Shown here: positions 33,484 to 45,419 of the stretch, one piece after another
Position numbering within the stretch: the first letter of the stretch is position 1
Layout: every line of letters starts with the position of its first letter
Assembly: GCA_947095585.1 (NCBI GenBank)
Contig: OX352762.1
Location: forward strand, 119,752,930-119,816,929
Length of the DNA stretch: 64,000 nucleotides
Direction: 5' to 3'
DNA from: Nephrocerus scutellatus
Taxonomy: Eukaryota; Arthropoda; Insecta; Diptera; Pipunculidae
The notes under the pieces: model-generated
The model's input: the letters and a program-made list of their open reading frames with translations, nothing else
The model's database searches: none
What the model was told of the DNA's origin: nothing
Made by a program: the position numbers and the translations under genes

Positions 33484-33930
33484 TCTTATCATCAGCATCA
33501 TATTTGGCTCTACAAACGGATTCCGGTCATGGCCTCCCGCAAAAAATCTCTGCGCTTGATCGATCTTGATGAAAGATTCCCTTATAGCTCTTCGGTTTCT
33601 GCAAACGATGTCAATATCGTCTGCATAAGCCTGTATCTGAATGGACTTATAGAGGATTGTTCCTATCGCCGTTACGTCAGTCTTCTGTCATCACTTCTTC
33701 CTCCCATACTTACACTATTATTTCATGAATTGCTTGGTGTATTGTGGGCCTCCTAATTTAATCAGTTCCGCTGGGATACCATCTGATCCCGGGGCTTTAT
33801 TATTTTTGAGCCGATTTATCGCTCTGCTAACTTCGTCTATGCTTGGTGGCGGCGGTATGGTGTGTTCTTCGTTCATTAGTGGAGCCTCCAATTCCTCAGT
33901 TAGCTGGCCATTTAGTAACTCAAGGAAGGA
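33484..33930 (-). mobile_element. LINE-D, 3' end joined to RT region by deletion
   Basis: The 3' tail (CATCAGCATCATATTTGGCTC) at 33484 is followed within 60 bp by RT-region sequence on the minus strand. This includes QIQAYADDIDIVCRNRRAI-like text near 33600, so most of the C-terminal coding region is missing. Upstream remnants reach about 33930. Confidence 0.75.
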
Positions 33931-33934
33931 AGCT

Positions 33935-34935
33935 CAATACAAGTAGTTTTGGACGGTTTCAGTTTTGATATTTCTCACATAAATGCTGGCGTTTCGCAGT
34001 GCTCTGTTTTGTCTCGGATGGTCTTTCATATTTTTGCTTATGATCTCCTGACCTCTAATTCTAATCCGTACACTCTTCTGCTGACGAACAGCACTTTAAA
34101 TTTTTTATATAAGTTTGAGGAACGTCCTTTCCTTTCTCATGTGGAACTCAAACAACTACCTATGTTAACCACGTTAAATTCCGTCCTGGATAGCATATTT
34201 AAATGGGGAGAAAATAATCGAGTTGTATTCAACACTTCTAAAGCACAATGCGTTCTGCTGTCATCTAAGCGATTCTCAAATCCAGAGCCATTATACATGA
34301 ATGGCACTTGCATCGAGGAAACTGAAAAACTCGCCATTCTTGGTATGTGCGCGTTAACGAAAAGCTTCATTGGAATGACCACACATACACCTTCGCTAAA
34401 AATGTTGCAAAATGGCCAGGCTTCCTAACATGGTGCAAAAAATATTTCAGTCCCTCCCTCTGATCTGGCTACTATCTAAAGGGCGTTTATTCGCCCCAAG
34501 CTTATGTACGTCAGGTTCATCTTAAACTACCTTGCATCTGCTAGATAGAATACAAAACCAAGCGTTAAAACTTATTGGTGACCAAATTATTGCGAAGACA
34601 ATAACTGAACACCACAAGAACGGTTCCTGCTTTTAACTGTCTTACAACTTCTTCCACTAGCGGTGCTCCAAAGCAATAGCCAGATTCATGCCACATCTCA
34701 TTAAATTCAGCTGCAATACTCGTGGTGCTCGAAATGCTCATCAGTTTACCCTTAGATTTGTTTTCAAACGGTCCAACAGGTATGTGGAATGCTTTGCCAA
34801 GCTTTGTTGTTTTTACGTTGCTGCCATCTACAGGTATTCAAAGCACAAGCTCTTAGACATCTCCACTTTCCACTGCTTTTTCTTAACGCCAACACTGTAC
34901 AAAACATATAGCCGAGCTTTATAAGGGTTCCCTTT
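33935..34935 (+). mobile_element. LINE-C fragment, RT to 3' region
   Basis: Open over 159 codons at 33949-34428, reading INAGVSQCSVLSRMVFHIFA, LNSVLDSIFKWGENNRVVFN, then MNGTCIEETEKLAILGMCAL. Further downstream are [21 protein letters not shown] and the C-terminal NTRGARNAHQFTLRFVFKRS. The FADD motif has been lost (YTLLLTNSTLN), so it is dead. Confidence 0.85.
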
Positions 34936-35059
34936 TACGCGAGCGCCATTTTTTTTTTTAAAGAACATTGATTGTAATTGTGACAGAGTGCAGGTATAAG
35001 ATTTATCGAAGTCATCATCAAATGCACTAAACCAGCAATCATAAAACTCTATTCTCATA

Positions 35060-36130
35060 GCCGAGTTTGAGAGGAAAGTCTTACATTGAATTGTTGACCC
35101 CATATATGAGGTAGCTGGAGATAGAACAGCAATACTTCAAATTCGCGTTGAACTTTGTTAATTAAGATCTCTACTCGAAGATATGGCCATCATGTAGTTT
35201 GTTTTGCTCTCAGTTATGTGAAGCTCCTGATTTTGTGCCGCCCGCTCGATTCTCATGATAGGGTCTACGTAAGCCAGTACATAGACTTATAGCGCATTGT
35301 TCCTCTCTCTGTTACGGACTCGCATCCCTTTTAGACCAGTCTATCCCCTTTTCGAAGTCCATTATAGGTCTTGAATGGTCTTGAACTCTTGATAGTGATT
35401 CGGATATCTTTACTCGGTAGTTTGACATTGATCACGATCAACCTACATAGTAGTCTCAGTTTATTTGTGGTGCTTTAAAGTCTATAGCCAGATAGTATAG
35501 TGAGTTTTGGAACTCTAGACATTTTTCCACCGCCTACCTAAGGGTTAAAATTTTGTCAAATATTGATTTGAATAGACTGGATCCATAATGTAATAATGAC
35601 TTTAGCGTATGGGGCTATCGTGTCTTGTGGGATGAGGAGAAAAGCTTTTAAAGTACAAAGTTATGCCTAGATAATTGCTGCTTTCTTCTTATTTAGTTAA
35701 CAAAGGATGCAAGTTTTCCAACCATTTTGGTATCGTTCTTTTATCCCATAGTTGCACTTAAGGTTCATGAATTTCTCGTTGTAACGCGGGTCCTCCTGAT
35801 TTAATGAGATTTGCTCGGATGACATCTGATCCTAAACCTTTTTATTTTTTGTCGATTATTCGTTCCGATACCTTTGTTTATGTGGCGGTAGCATAGTGAG
35901 GTCGTCGGTCGTTGATGGAGCCGCAGATTCCCCAGTTAGTTGCTCATTTAGCAACTTATGAATGTGTTCTTCCAATCGCTCTAAGATGTCTTTAAGATTG
36001 GCGATAAAATTGCCGTCTTAGTCTTTGCAGTAACGCGGTGTATATTTGCCTAATACCGCGGAATATTTGGTAGAAATTCCGCGCCTCTACCTGCCTAAAT
36101 ACTGGCTTCCGACTTATTTTTACGTGCATA
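35060..36130 (-). mobile_element. LINE-D fragment, RT and upstream
   Basis: Minus-strand remains of HITESKTNYMMAIS (near 35190), GRTKSGAS, and the linker between endonuclease and RT (SDRQFYRQSLRHLRAIGRTH-like near 35960). Strongly decayed. A separate 3'-end scrap lies at 36545-36600. Confidence 0.65.
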
Positions 36131-36599
36131 TCATCCATAATGATTTTCAAATCGATCTAAGGATAGGCATGGAGTTCACGTTAATTTAAACAACTCTTAT
36201 TTTCCATCTTCTATAGAATCTTTTGTAGGTGTGGTAAGATGTAAGCATATAAACTTCCACCACATGGGAACATTGGATGATCGTTCATTTTGACTAACCT
36301 CTAACCTCTACTAGCGTAAATTCTGTGCAATATATTTCAATAGCAATAATAATTAGTTTTTTTAGGGGTTTTGAGAAGGTGTGGTTATACCAATATGCGG
36401 TATATAATGCTAGTATTTGCTGTACTTCCAGTTACCAAATCATATCATCGACTTTTGTTGTTCTGCGTCTAGTGTGGTCCTTACTCTTAGTACTGCTATA
36501 GTTCACGCATTACATTTTTTACTTTTTCAAAAATACTTTTTTAGATAATCATTATATTTGGCTTTATAACCGAAGTCCGGCCAATGTCTTAATAAATAA

Positions 36600-37870
36600 T
36601 CTCTCTACCAGTCCCGATTTCAAGCCGATGTCGATCCATTTTAGATACATTTACAACCGTATCTGTCAATATGTTGGTTGCTACTGGTGTCCGTGAGTAA
36701 CTATTTTCTGAAAGTTTACCTTTTGTTAATCGAAGCGATTTTTCTATCATTAATTCAGATGGATATTGAGAGTCTGTCTTGACGTAAAACATCTTTAGCT
36801 TTAAATATTTAAATATTCAGTCAGTTATTTAACTATTTTTTTTTTGTACTTTTAGGGTAATTTTAAACACAAGTTTTAGTTACCAACAACAACATCAACA
36901 TTGCGTCTCGATGGCCTTCACAACAATTCGATATCCTCCGATATCCTTCAAATAAGAAAATTAAGTCAGCAAACGCAACAAAATCTGGGAACTTAAAAAT
37001 TGCACTATTTTTCAAAGGAACCATGACTCTTCCCTTTTCACTAAACAGTTTGAAGGAAACCGTAGTTTCAAATGCAACCAAAAAAATTAAAAAAAAATAA
37101 TCACACATCACATTTATGGAAAAGTTATTTCTAAAAAGAATAGTCATAATTTAAGACAAATTACAAATTTTATAATATAATTTTTTTATATCTTTCCATG
37201 TTGAAGAAGGGGATAAATATTATCTGCTATTAAATGTTATTATCTGTTGGAAATGTTCTTTCTTGATTTGCGTTACGCTTATCAAACTTTAAGAACTATC
37301 TTTTTATTAAAGATACACAAATACACAGACATGTATTAAGATCTTTACGTATTGAAGACTACGAATATGTAAAAAACATAAATTTTGTACTTTCATCGCA
37401 TTCATCTATCATCATGCAATCATCTTTTTGAAAGAGGGTACGGGTACTAGTAAGGAGCAGAGAACTGTTAAAAACTTTTTGATGAAGACAAATGCGTTAT
37501 ACAGAAATAAGAAAAAATGTAGTCATAAAAATCAGTACAATTATTTCATTCTCATTGTCGTGTGAGCAACACAAAATATATAAAATATTGTTACAAAATA
37601 TAGAATATCGTTATAAAAATAATTGTTTTAGTTTTGCATGATTCCTAAAATGCCCAAACTCAGCTATAATTCAACGTATTACGTTGATATTAAAAAAATG
37701 TTTTATTCTATTAGAGGAATTTAGGTTTCCGGACAATCACTACATTTTTATTAAATTCAATAAGTCTACGGTTTCGGCACTTAATGGGACGTAGCGTTCG
37801 TTGTCCTCTTCAAACGTCATCTCGCCAGGATCATAGTCATAGTTAACATAGTTGTTCGACTTTGAGGGTG
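36600..37870. other. No gene recognised
   Basis: AT-rich. Reading frames at 36589-36792 and 36863-37147 on the minus strand have no recognisable domain and no splice-site support. Confidence 0.4.
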
Positions 37871-37879
37871 GGCGCCTCG

Positions 37880-38485
37880 CTTGGCGACTTGATTAATCTT
37901 CGGCTCACAACTCGGATTATTAATTCAAAGTTGGGCGTGTCTTTTGCCAGAAGATCTGTCTGCAGAGGAACACCACAAGGTGGAGTCCTATCCCCCATCT
38001 ATGGAACATAGTGGTGAATGCGCTGCTGGTATGCCTAAGAGGTGCTGGCTGCAGAGTAATCGCTTAGGCGGATGACGTTGCTATTGCCGTGTCAGGAAAA
38101 TACCCGAATACCTTAAATGAACTGCTTGAAAATGATCTAAACAAGCTAACTTACTTGGCAGATCGTTGTGGTTAAGGGGTAAATTACAAAACTGAGCTTG
38201 TCCTATTCGACAGGAAACATAAAGTTCCACTTATAACTCTCCTTCTATAAAATGTATACGCTTAACATTCTCTGATAGAGCCAACAAGTATTTGTTCCTT
38301 ATTTTGGAAAATAAGCTAAACTGGAAACTTAACATACAAGAAAGAATTCGTAAAGCCACTGTGGCACTCTTCTCATGCAAAAAGCCATAAGTAATTGGTA
38401 GCAGATGGGGTCTTCAACCCCAAGCAGACAAGTAGCTGGTAGTTCGGCTGTATGCGCCTAAATGCTATCTCTCAGTGGATTACTC
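37880..38485 (+). mobile_element. LINE-A fragment, RT palm and thumb
   Basis: Reads TRIINSKLGVSFARRSVCRG, TPQGGVLSP and GCRVIA, then a TAG codon (38065-38067) at the Tyr of the YADD motif, then ADDVAIAVSGKYPNTL. LTWQIVVV and the thumb region follow. The same nonsense codon is present in the copy at 48680-50850. Confidence 0.85.
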
Positions 38486-38489
38486 GATG

Positions 38490-39260
38490 TACTCGATTTT
38501 CTTTAATTTTTATATTCTCTATATTAACTTAACCTGCCCGTGTGTTTGTGGGTTTGATGATTTGTGGATTTGTGTGTCATGGAATCTTGCGATCAATTTT
38601 TGACCCACTTCCCAAAGTCCTATTTTATTTTTTGCACACAGGCATATCTCCGATGACAACACTTTCTATTAAAATTTGAGGACCCTCGGGCCACGGGGTC
38701 GGTGGGCTCCCCTACAAATATTTTACAAAATTTTACTCGATTTTCTTCAAATTTTATACACTTGTGTATCTCCGATGAAAAACACCTTTTGTAAAAATTT
38801 TGGAGACCCCGGGCCCCAGGGTCATTGGGCCTCAATTTTTTTTTTTAAATTAACCCGATTTTTTTTTAAATTTTACATACGTGTGTCCGATGAGCAACAC
38901 TTTTTGCAAAAATTTTGGAGACAGGCCCCAAAATTTTTTTTAAAAAGCTTAACCCGATTTTTTTTTAAATTTTATATACGTGTGTATCTCCGATAGACAA
39001 CACTTTTTGCAAAAATTTTGGTGGCTGGGGTCGTGGGCCCATAAAAATTAAAAAAAAAAAACTAACCCGATTTTCTTCAAATTTTATATACATGTGTATC
39101 ACTGATGGACAAAACTTCTTGTATGTTTGTTGGAATGATCGGGCCCTGACCCCGTGTGGTGTCCGTGTAAATTTTTTAAAAATTAGCGCGGTTTTCTTGA
39201 AATTTTAACACATACCCATCTCCTATTAGAAAATTTACATGAAAAATTGTTTTTTTATGG
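38490..39260. repeat. R3 repeat with internal tandem units
   Basis: After the R3 head (ATTAACTTAACC..., GGAATCTTGCGATCAATTTT, CACTTCCCAAAGTCC), a unit repeats about five times at roughly 115-125 bp. Each unit contains CCGATTTT..AAATTTTA, GTGTATCTCCGATG, ACAACACTTTTTGCAAAAAT and a GG(G/C)CCC-rich block. Each has long T runs. Confidence 0.8.
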
Positions 39261-39688
39261 GTTGTTTTTTATAAGTTGACATGTTTTCCTTTTTATTTTA
39301 TTTTCACAGATACAATTCTTTTCTTTTAATTATTTGTATGTAGTTTTATTTGTGTATCTTTACTTCTCCTTACAATCAATTTTGTTTTGCTCATTGTTCT
39401 TTTCATAATTTTTTTTATAATTTTTATTTTAATAATTTAATCTTTTTGTTAACAACTTCTTATACACTGAAAATAAGACTTCTTAGTCTTAATGTGTATT
39501 AATAAAAAAAATATATAAATTGTGCAGCAGAGTAAGTGATTTTAGTAATTCGTATATATTTATAGTTAAATAAGAATGTATTTATTTATAAATGTTTATA
39601 TTTATATCGGACTATTAACACAAATGATATTTACTGAGGTATTTATTGGTTGTACTTATAATCCAATGAAACCACATTACCACCACAC
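39260..39688. other. No feature recognised before the tRNA
   Basis: Very AT-rich. It is the upstream flank of the tRNA gene and has no other feature. Confidence 0.5.
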
Positions 39689-39761
39689 GGGGATGTAGCT
39701 CAGATGGTAGAGCGCTCGCTTAGCATGTGAGAGGTACGGGGATCGATGCCCCGCATCTCCA
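39689..39761 (+). tRNA. tRNA-Ala (anticodon AGC)
   Basis: 73 nt with full cloverleaf. The acceptor stem GGGGATG pairs with CATCTCC (one G-T type pair). The D-arm is GCTCAGATGGTAGAGC (A-box region), the anticodon loop TTAGCAT carries AGC at 39722-39724, the T-arm is CGGGGATCGATGCCCCG, and the discriminator is A. No intron. AGC is read as IGC after editing and decodes GCU/GCC/GCA alanine codons. The ATCGATG T-loop agrees with the usual insect tRNA-Ala(AGC). It appears intact and is not part of a SINE. Confidence 0.97.
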
Positions 39762-39768
39762 AGATTTG

Positions 39769-39779
39769 TTTTTTTTTTT
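39769..39779 (+). terminator. RNA polymerase III terminator
   Basis: A run of 11 T begins 8 nt after the tRNA 3' end, after a shorter TTT. This is a typical Pol III stop. Confidence 0.9.
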
Positions 39780-39789
39780 CATTTTCATT

Positions 39790-40790
39790 TTTTTTATTTG
39801 CTGCGTTTTAATTTACATGCATTTGTTAATGCAGTTCAACTTAATCCGTTTTGTTGTGTTTAGCACAAAAGTTACAGTTACATTCTACAAATAAGTATCT
39901 CTGGGATGAGTGTAGATGTAGATGATAAATAAAACGACACATTTAGAAGTCTTTGTGTGTGTTTTTTATAAATTATTTATTTATTCAACTAGAATATATT
40001 TTTCTCTTTTGTACCCTAAACAAATATTATGTGTATGAATGCAACATAATTTGATTGAATTTTTACTCTGCTGATGGTTTGTGTCCAAAATAACCGGTAC
40101 TACTAGATTTCACGTGTAGACAAAACTTAAACATTACTCGTTTGAAGATACATAAGTTCTGTAATATTTCTATATTCAAGTATCCATTCTCTAGTATCAG
40201 TAGTTGTGAAGATATGATAAATGGAATGCAACTTTAGTTTTCCACAATTAATAAAAAGCGTAAAAGTAGGCGATATGAATTGTAAACTTTATCATGTCGT
40301 AAGATTTACAATTCCTAATATTTGAAGAAACGAACTTATATGTTTGTATATTTGTGATGCAAAGTAGTAACTACTCATAAGAAAGTAGCTGTAAGAAAAA
40401 GAATCAGAGCGAGTGAATAATGGTCCATTTATAATGGAATACAACAAGTGACTGTGTGGTATTCAATGCAAAATGGACGCAGAACAAATGCGGCTATACT
40501 TTCATTTTGCTGATGGTTTGTGAGCCGAGTCTGAGGTAACCGGTTCAAGCGTGCAACTTCGTTTTACGTTAAACGATACTAATGCATATGCATCGTTTAC
40601 GTATCTGAGTTCCGACATTATACCAGTCTTCTCTTATTTGGTGTTTCTTATTAATTTGTTGTTTGCTATTTATTTTCAATGAAAATCTACAATACAATGA
40701 ATTTAAGAAAAAGTAAATAAAAATCGGCGGTAAGACATCAGCAGAATAGGGCTAATAATAAAAAAAATTAAAATTAAATTAAAAGTTCAC
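39790..40790. other. No gene recognised
   Basis: AT-rich sequence without a supported exon. TGCTGATGGTTTGTG occurs twice (about 40069 and 40510), each followed by an ACCGGT word and a TTTCACGT/TTTTACGT stretch, so a diverged short duplication is possible. Confidence 0.4.
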
Positions 40791-40799
40791 CAGAATTGC

Positions 40800-41640
40800 A
40801 CGTGGCCGTAACTATCTCTCACTGGGAGAAGTGCAATCAAACGTCCACGTGGTGGACGCCGGTAATTTTTCTCGAATACAGGAAAAGCTGAATAACCGGG
40901 CTAGTCCCTTCAAAGTAAGGTTGGCGCGTGGCCCATAACCTCCCCCGCAAAAGAAACTATTACGGAACCACAAATCAGCCTCGGATACACTGATAAACGA
41001 ACGAAAAAGGATAAACGTTTTAAGAATTTTCTCATGGAACGTACGCTCACTGTATAGAGCTCGAGCTGAAGCTAGCCGATAATAATAATATCCGGCTCGA
41101 CAGACCATTGCGGTCCAAGGCCTAGCTTCTCGCGAACATTTGTCTTGCGCATGTATGTATATTTTTGGGCACAAATGGAAGGGATCTACAATTTAAGGCC
41201 GGATCCGAACGGCGAATTGAGAAGCTGTTCGTGCCAATTTGTTATTACTCTCGGAACGTTTGTCACCCATTCGCTAGAGGCGGGACACCGTGAAAAATAA
41301 TTTTGGTGATACTGGGATTCGAACAACGAACCTCCTGCTCAGTAGCCACGCACATTTCCACTGAGCCACGGCGCAGCTAGCCGATACCCTGTCCAAATAT
41401 AATGCTGTTATACCAGTAATCAGGGAAATGAGGTGGAATGGTGTCTTAAAAAAATCAGAATATCACATATATTACAGCTGTCATGCAAGACATCATGTGC
41501 TCGGGGTTGGCTTTTTAGTCAGCAAACCCACCGTTATCGGCTTCAAAACAGTAAATGAACGGCTATGCACCCTTTGCGTACGGGTCAGATTTGAAAATAT
41601 AAGCCTAATAAACGTCCACGATGAAAAAAAAGAATTATTA
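40800..41640 (+). mobile_element. LINE-D 5' region and endonuclease, with nested SINE
   Basis: Reads FSWNVRSLYRARAEAS before the SINE. After it come LADTLSKYNAVIPVIREMRW and HIYYSCHARHHVLGVGFLVS, parts of an AP-type endonuclease domain. Between 41070 and 41386 a SINE interrupts it. This is the only place in the window where the 5' untranslated part of LINE-D (40800-41020) can be inferred. Confidence 0.8.
41070..41386 (-). mobile_element. tRNA-derived SINE nested in LINE-D, perfect duplication
   Basis: The SINE (41082-41374, minus strand) is flanked by AGCTAGCCGATA at 41070-41081 and 41375-41386, a perfect 12-bp target duplication made from LINE-D sequence. A-box, B-box, body stem and ATT tail are present. 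Removing one duplicate restores the LINE-D endonuclease frame (QLADTLSKYN). Confidence 0.93.
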
Positions 41641-41649
41641 TAATATTGG

Positions 41650-41830
41650 TCAGAAACTCCCATGTAACGAAGAGAGGAGCAACCCTCTGTAACTCCATTC
41701 CGATACTGGATTGGGGCCCGGGGTCTTTAACATTTTTACAAAAAGTGTTGTCCTTCGGAGATTCCACGACAAACAAACAAACAGACAAACACACGGGCAC
41801 GCGAAGTTAATATAGAGAATTTAAAAAGTC
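41650..41830 (-). repeat. Dispersed repeat R3 piece
   Basis: Minus-strand R3: GAGTTACAGAGG... GGGGCCCGGGGTC block, ACAAAAAGTGTTGTC, CGGAGATTCCACGAC, and the end word CGCGAAGTTAATATAGAGAA. Confidence 0.7.
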
Positions 41831-41839
41831 GAAGAATTC

Positions 41840-42515
41840 ATTGTGGGTGGTTCATGTCCGAGGCTAGTTTTTGTTGCTTGAGTATAGTATATTACATAAC
41901 GAGCAAGGAAAGTGGAGTTTATCGTGCGAGGTCGAAGCTTGACATCTAACGAGCACGATGAGCACTTTTCTGCGTGTCATGTACGCTATTTTTCACACGT
42001 CCACACCGGTTTTTCTGCTAAATCGAGAGAGAGGCAGAAATGTGAGAATGTGTGTTCGCTGATCGCTGTGACTGCAGTAAATAACAAAAGACGTTTATAT
42101 GATAACATAACTAGAGTGCGTATGGGTTACTTTCGAAGCTAGTTTACAGCGTATGAAACAGTCACTTTCGTCTATGGGCGTGTGAAAAATTTATTTTACA
42201 ACTGGGCTACTAGCCCTGTGCAACCTTCTTTTTACGTGCGGTGGTCACGTATTGGCGATGAATTCATATTTTTGGAGGCGCGTGTTGTTTAAAAGATTTA
42301 TATTACGAGCTGCTTATTATAAAAATAGACGCCCGTTCCAAGACGACCCTAACATGGGGAACAGACGCTTGAGATTTATTGGTTTTAATTAGCTAGTGTT
42401 TGATAAATTTCGGGTTAAAGTACCGTCAATGCCTTTAATAATAATTTTAAAACACATTACTCAAATGTCCTCGACGGAAACGCCTGCACGAGTGAAAGCG
42501 CTGAACTCAATTTTT
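41840..42515. other. No gene recognised
   Basis: A 76-codon open stretch at 41912-42142 has no recognisable domain and starts at a non-ATG codon. I see nothing else. Confidence 0.4.
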
Positions 42516-42519
42516 CATG

Positions 42520-42790
42520 ACCTTTTCGCATAAATCGGGTGGTATGCCGAAAATTTCGCAAACGAATCCATATTTGACTAAACGATGGTTCTGTCCTCTA
42601 TAGCAGTCAAAGTAGTAGACATCACAGTTTTTCATCATTCCGTTCATTTCATTGACAGTTATGTCAGCTTTGTATCTTACTAGGTCCTCCGCTAATTGTT
42701 CGACTGCACGTGTTCTCTGCTGAGAGTGCGAACATTCTAAGATACGGAAATTACTATCCCTATTTCGTTTTGCAGGGTCATCGTTAGTCA
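42520..42790 (-). mobile_element. LINE-D endonuclease fragment
   Basis: The 94-codon minus-strand frame reads RTRAVEQLAEDLVRYKADIT, then CDVYYFDCYRGQNHRLVKYG. It parallels QLADTLSKYNA..., HIYYSCH... of the copy at 40800-41640. It is therefore a transposon remnant, not a host gene. Confidence 0.75.
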
Positions 42791-42799
42791 ATCCATTCG

Positions 42800-44025
42800 T
42801 ATAGCGTTAAATTCAATGCTATATTGTTATTTCCACCTAATTAGGTCAGAGCATGTCTAACATACGCTGTTGTTTTTCCAGTTTAATTGTTCTTTGAAGT
42901 AAAGTTCATTTATTTGGAGCAAATCGGAACGAATCTACTTCTGTTGAAACTGAAGTATACATCAATATCACAGCTGCAGTGTGCACAATTAAATTTTGAA
43001 GCTTCACTACTCGCGTACGAGCGAGTATCTTCTTAATATTATGAGTATATTTTATAATGTCTGGAAATCACATGGAGTAAAATGCAAAATTAGTGTCGGT
43101 TAAAGTATACGTGAAGCGGTCAAAACCTACTTCAGTCAGGATGAAATTTTAGCTAAACTGCTTGTCGTTTTTATAAAATGCACCGTTCAACTGGTGGGAA
43201 TACTAAAGCAAGGATGCTTTAATATCTACTCGCACCATAACAAATATGTTCTTTGCATTCAACTTGTTTGTGGATTTAAAGTCATAGAAAGGATGGGATA
43301 TACGATGCGAAACGATGTAGTAGTTTTTTTTAACGAAATAGTACAAACAATATCCTTGTTGTTCAACAATACATCCGCATGCACTCTGACTGATCTCAAT
43401 GCGAAATTTTCAAAGTTAACAAAAACTCGAGAGATTATATTGCCTGGTCTGGTCGGGTGCCGTGTACAATATCCAGTTTTTAACTTTACACCCTGCTCGT
43501 ATAAATGGCCCGAGTACTGAAATTGTTTCATATTAATTTTCGTTGAACTTTTTTATTATTATGTTATTAAAAAACTCATTTGATATACAAATATATAAAG
43601 TAAATATACGTGTGCCAAGAAGTTAGTCGGTGGTCCCTGAAATTTAGGAGTGCTGGGGAATCTTTTTATCGTTTTGAAATTGCTATTAAACCTAAGGACA
43701 GGTGCGGACATCGTTTGTAGAGCCAAATGTTGTGATGAAAACTAAGCCGTTAAATATTTTTCAATTTTATTTAATAAAGTGCGACCATCTGAGCAAAATT
43801 AATTAAAATTATTGTCGGTTCTTTGTAGCAACGTTCCCCTTAAGTGCGGCGGCCAAGGTACAAGTTATGTCTCCAAAATGGCTGCTAAACAAAATTAGTA
43901 CCTAAATCTCTTGATACTTGTTCAATTGTTATCTCGCAATTGCAGCATTTTTTTGGTAAGGTAAGCCCCTTGGGTTGACACTGCGACCTAATAAAATATA
44001 TTGTATCATAGAGTGTTATTAGTTT
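42800..44025. other. No host gene; LINE-D 3'-end scrap at 43655-43735
   Basis: The frames at 43194-43531 on both strands have no recognisable domain. At 43655-43735 a short + strand scrap ends in TTTGTAGAGCCAAATGTTGT, the LINE-D 3' end. Confidence 0.5.
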
Positions 44026-44029
44026 ACGT

Positions 44030-45110
44030 GACTTACTACCTCCGTAGTGAAGGGTAGTATGTCCTTAGTGGCACAGTTTCTAAGCTCCGCCGATGAACAT
44101 ATTACCTTATGGAAAATCCATCTCCTTAACCAAAGTAATGCTGGGGATTCGCAGAGAACGCGCTTGGATGATTCATCATCTTCCGAACCTACATTCCGTA
44201 TTTGAGCCTAGATTAACTTTGTTAAAGTGATACCGAAAGTCACAGCGACCTGTGAGAAAGCTCACCAGCTTTCTAATGCTATCTTTGTCTAGTTTATGGA
44301 TTTCCTTGAAGGAAAAGGGTGTGATTAATCCCTTGGATTACCTCAACGCTGGGACATTTTCCCAATGGGTCAAACGAAGTTTGTTTTCCCATTTGTTAAT
44401 CAGCGCTCAGAGTTCAGGTCCTATGAACGCTAGCTAGCCCTGGCTAGTTCATCTGCAGATTGGTTGTCTCCAATTCCTTTATGACCAGTGACCCATCGAG
44501 TTTCACCATTTTATGTCTGAAAAGCGATTGCAGTGAATTGTAGCAGCATTTAACAGATAGGGAGTTCATTAAGTTGGACGACAGCACTTTAAGTTTTGCC
44601 TTGGTATCTGAAAAGATATATCTCATTCCCATTGATATCGAGAGTTTGGTGTTGGATCCAAAGACAGCAGCCTCAACTCCAGATTCCATCTTCGATCCAT
44701 ATGTGAACCAGACCAAACCCCTAGCGTTCAGTGCCGGAACACCATTAAACTAGTCTGTACGGTCCAATATTGCTACCTAAAAAAACCTGTCAAAACAGTA
44801 CTCCCTGAACATAATGTCGAGGATTGTGCAGAACATGAATCTTTCAGGAATTGAGTCAAGAATTTTTAGGTGTCCCACATGGTCAACTGGTTTGTACTTG
44901 TATTCTAGACGCAGCTTAAAAGCGAATCCAGCGGCCATCTTCCTAAAGAGGATTTGCTGCTGTAGGGCAGGTACACATGGCACCCGTGATACCGAGATAG
45001 GCAATTCTTTGAAGCTTCTGCAGCTTAGTTGCCGTTGTCCGTCCAAGGACTTTCGGCCGCCAAACGATGGTACGCGATAATGGGCCTTACCATCATACAC
45101 CATTCAGTGT
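44030..45110 (-). mobile_element. LINE-B (RNase H-bearing LINE) fragment
   Basis: Minus strand reads a region with FKLRLEYKYKPVDHVGHLKI (thumb), GLVWFTYGSKMESGVEAAVF (RNase H start; GSK.ESG), then the C-terminal region ending near the stretch complementary to GTAGTATGTCCTTAGTGGCA. It matches the + strand copy at 62510-63265. Confidence 0.75.
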
Positions 45111-45419
45111 ATCATTTTAGGATTTAGTTTTTTTGTTTTGCGTAGACTGCCCGGTTACAGACTTAATGTGAGAATTCCAGCTAAGTCGTTTATCACGGAT
45201 ATATTATTTAACCGCATTGGAATAAGCTAAAGTGGTGCCATTTTATAATGATGTGTCCTAGATCGATCAATCTTCTCTTCGTGAAGGGCACTAAAACGGT
45301 TTTGCAGGGATTGATGGATAATTCTTTTCTGTTCCACCATTCTAAAACGTGTACACGTGTAACACTAGAAATAGTCATACTGTGCTTACCACCCATTGCA
45401 CCAACTTGATGGCATCAAA

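Noticed and set aside
42507..42791. 94-codon minus-strand frame as a small host protein
   Set aside because: Matches the LINE-D endonuclease region at 40800-41640.
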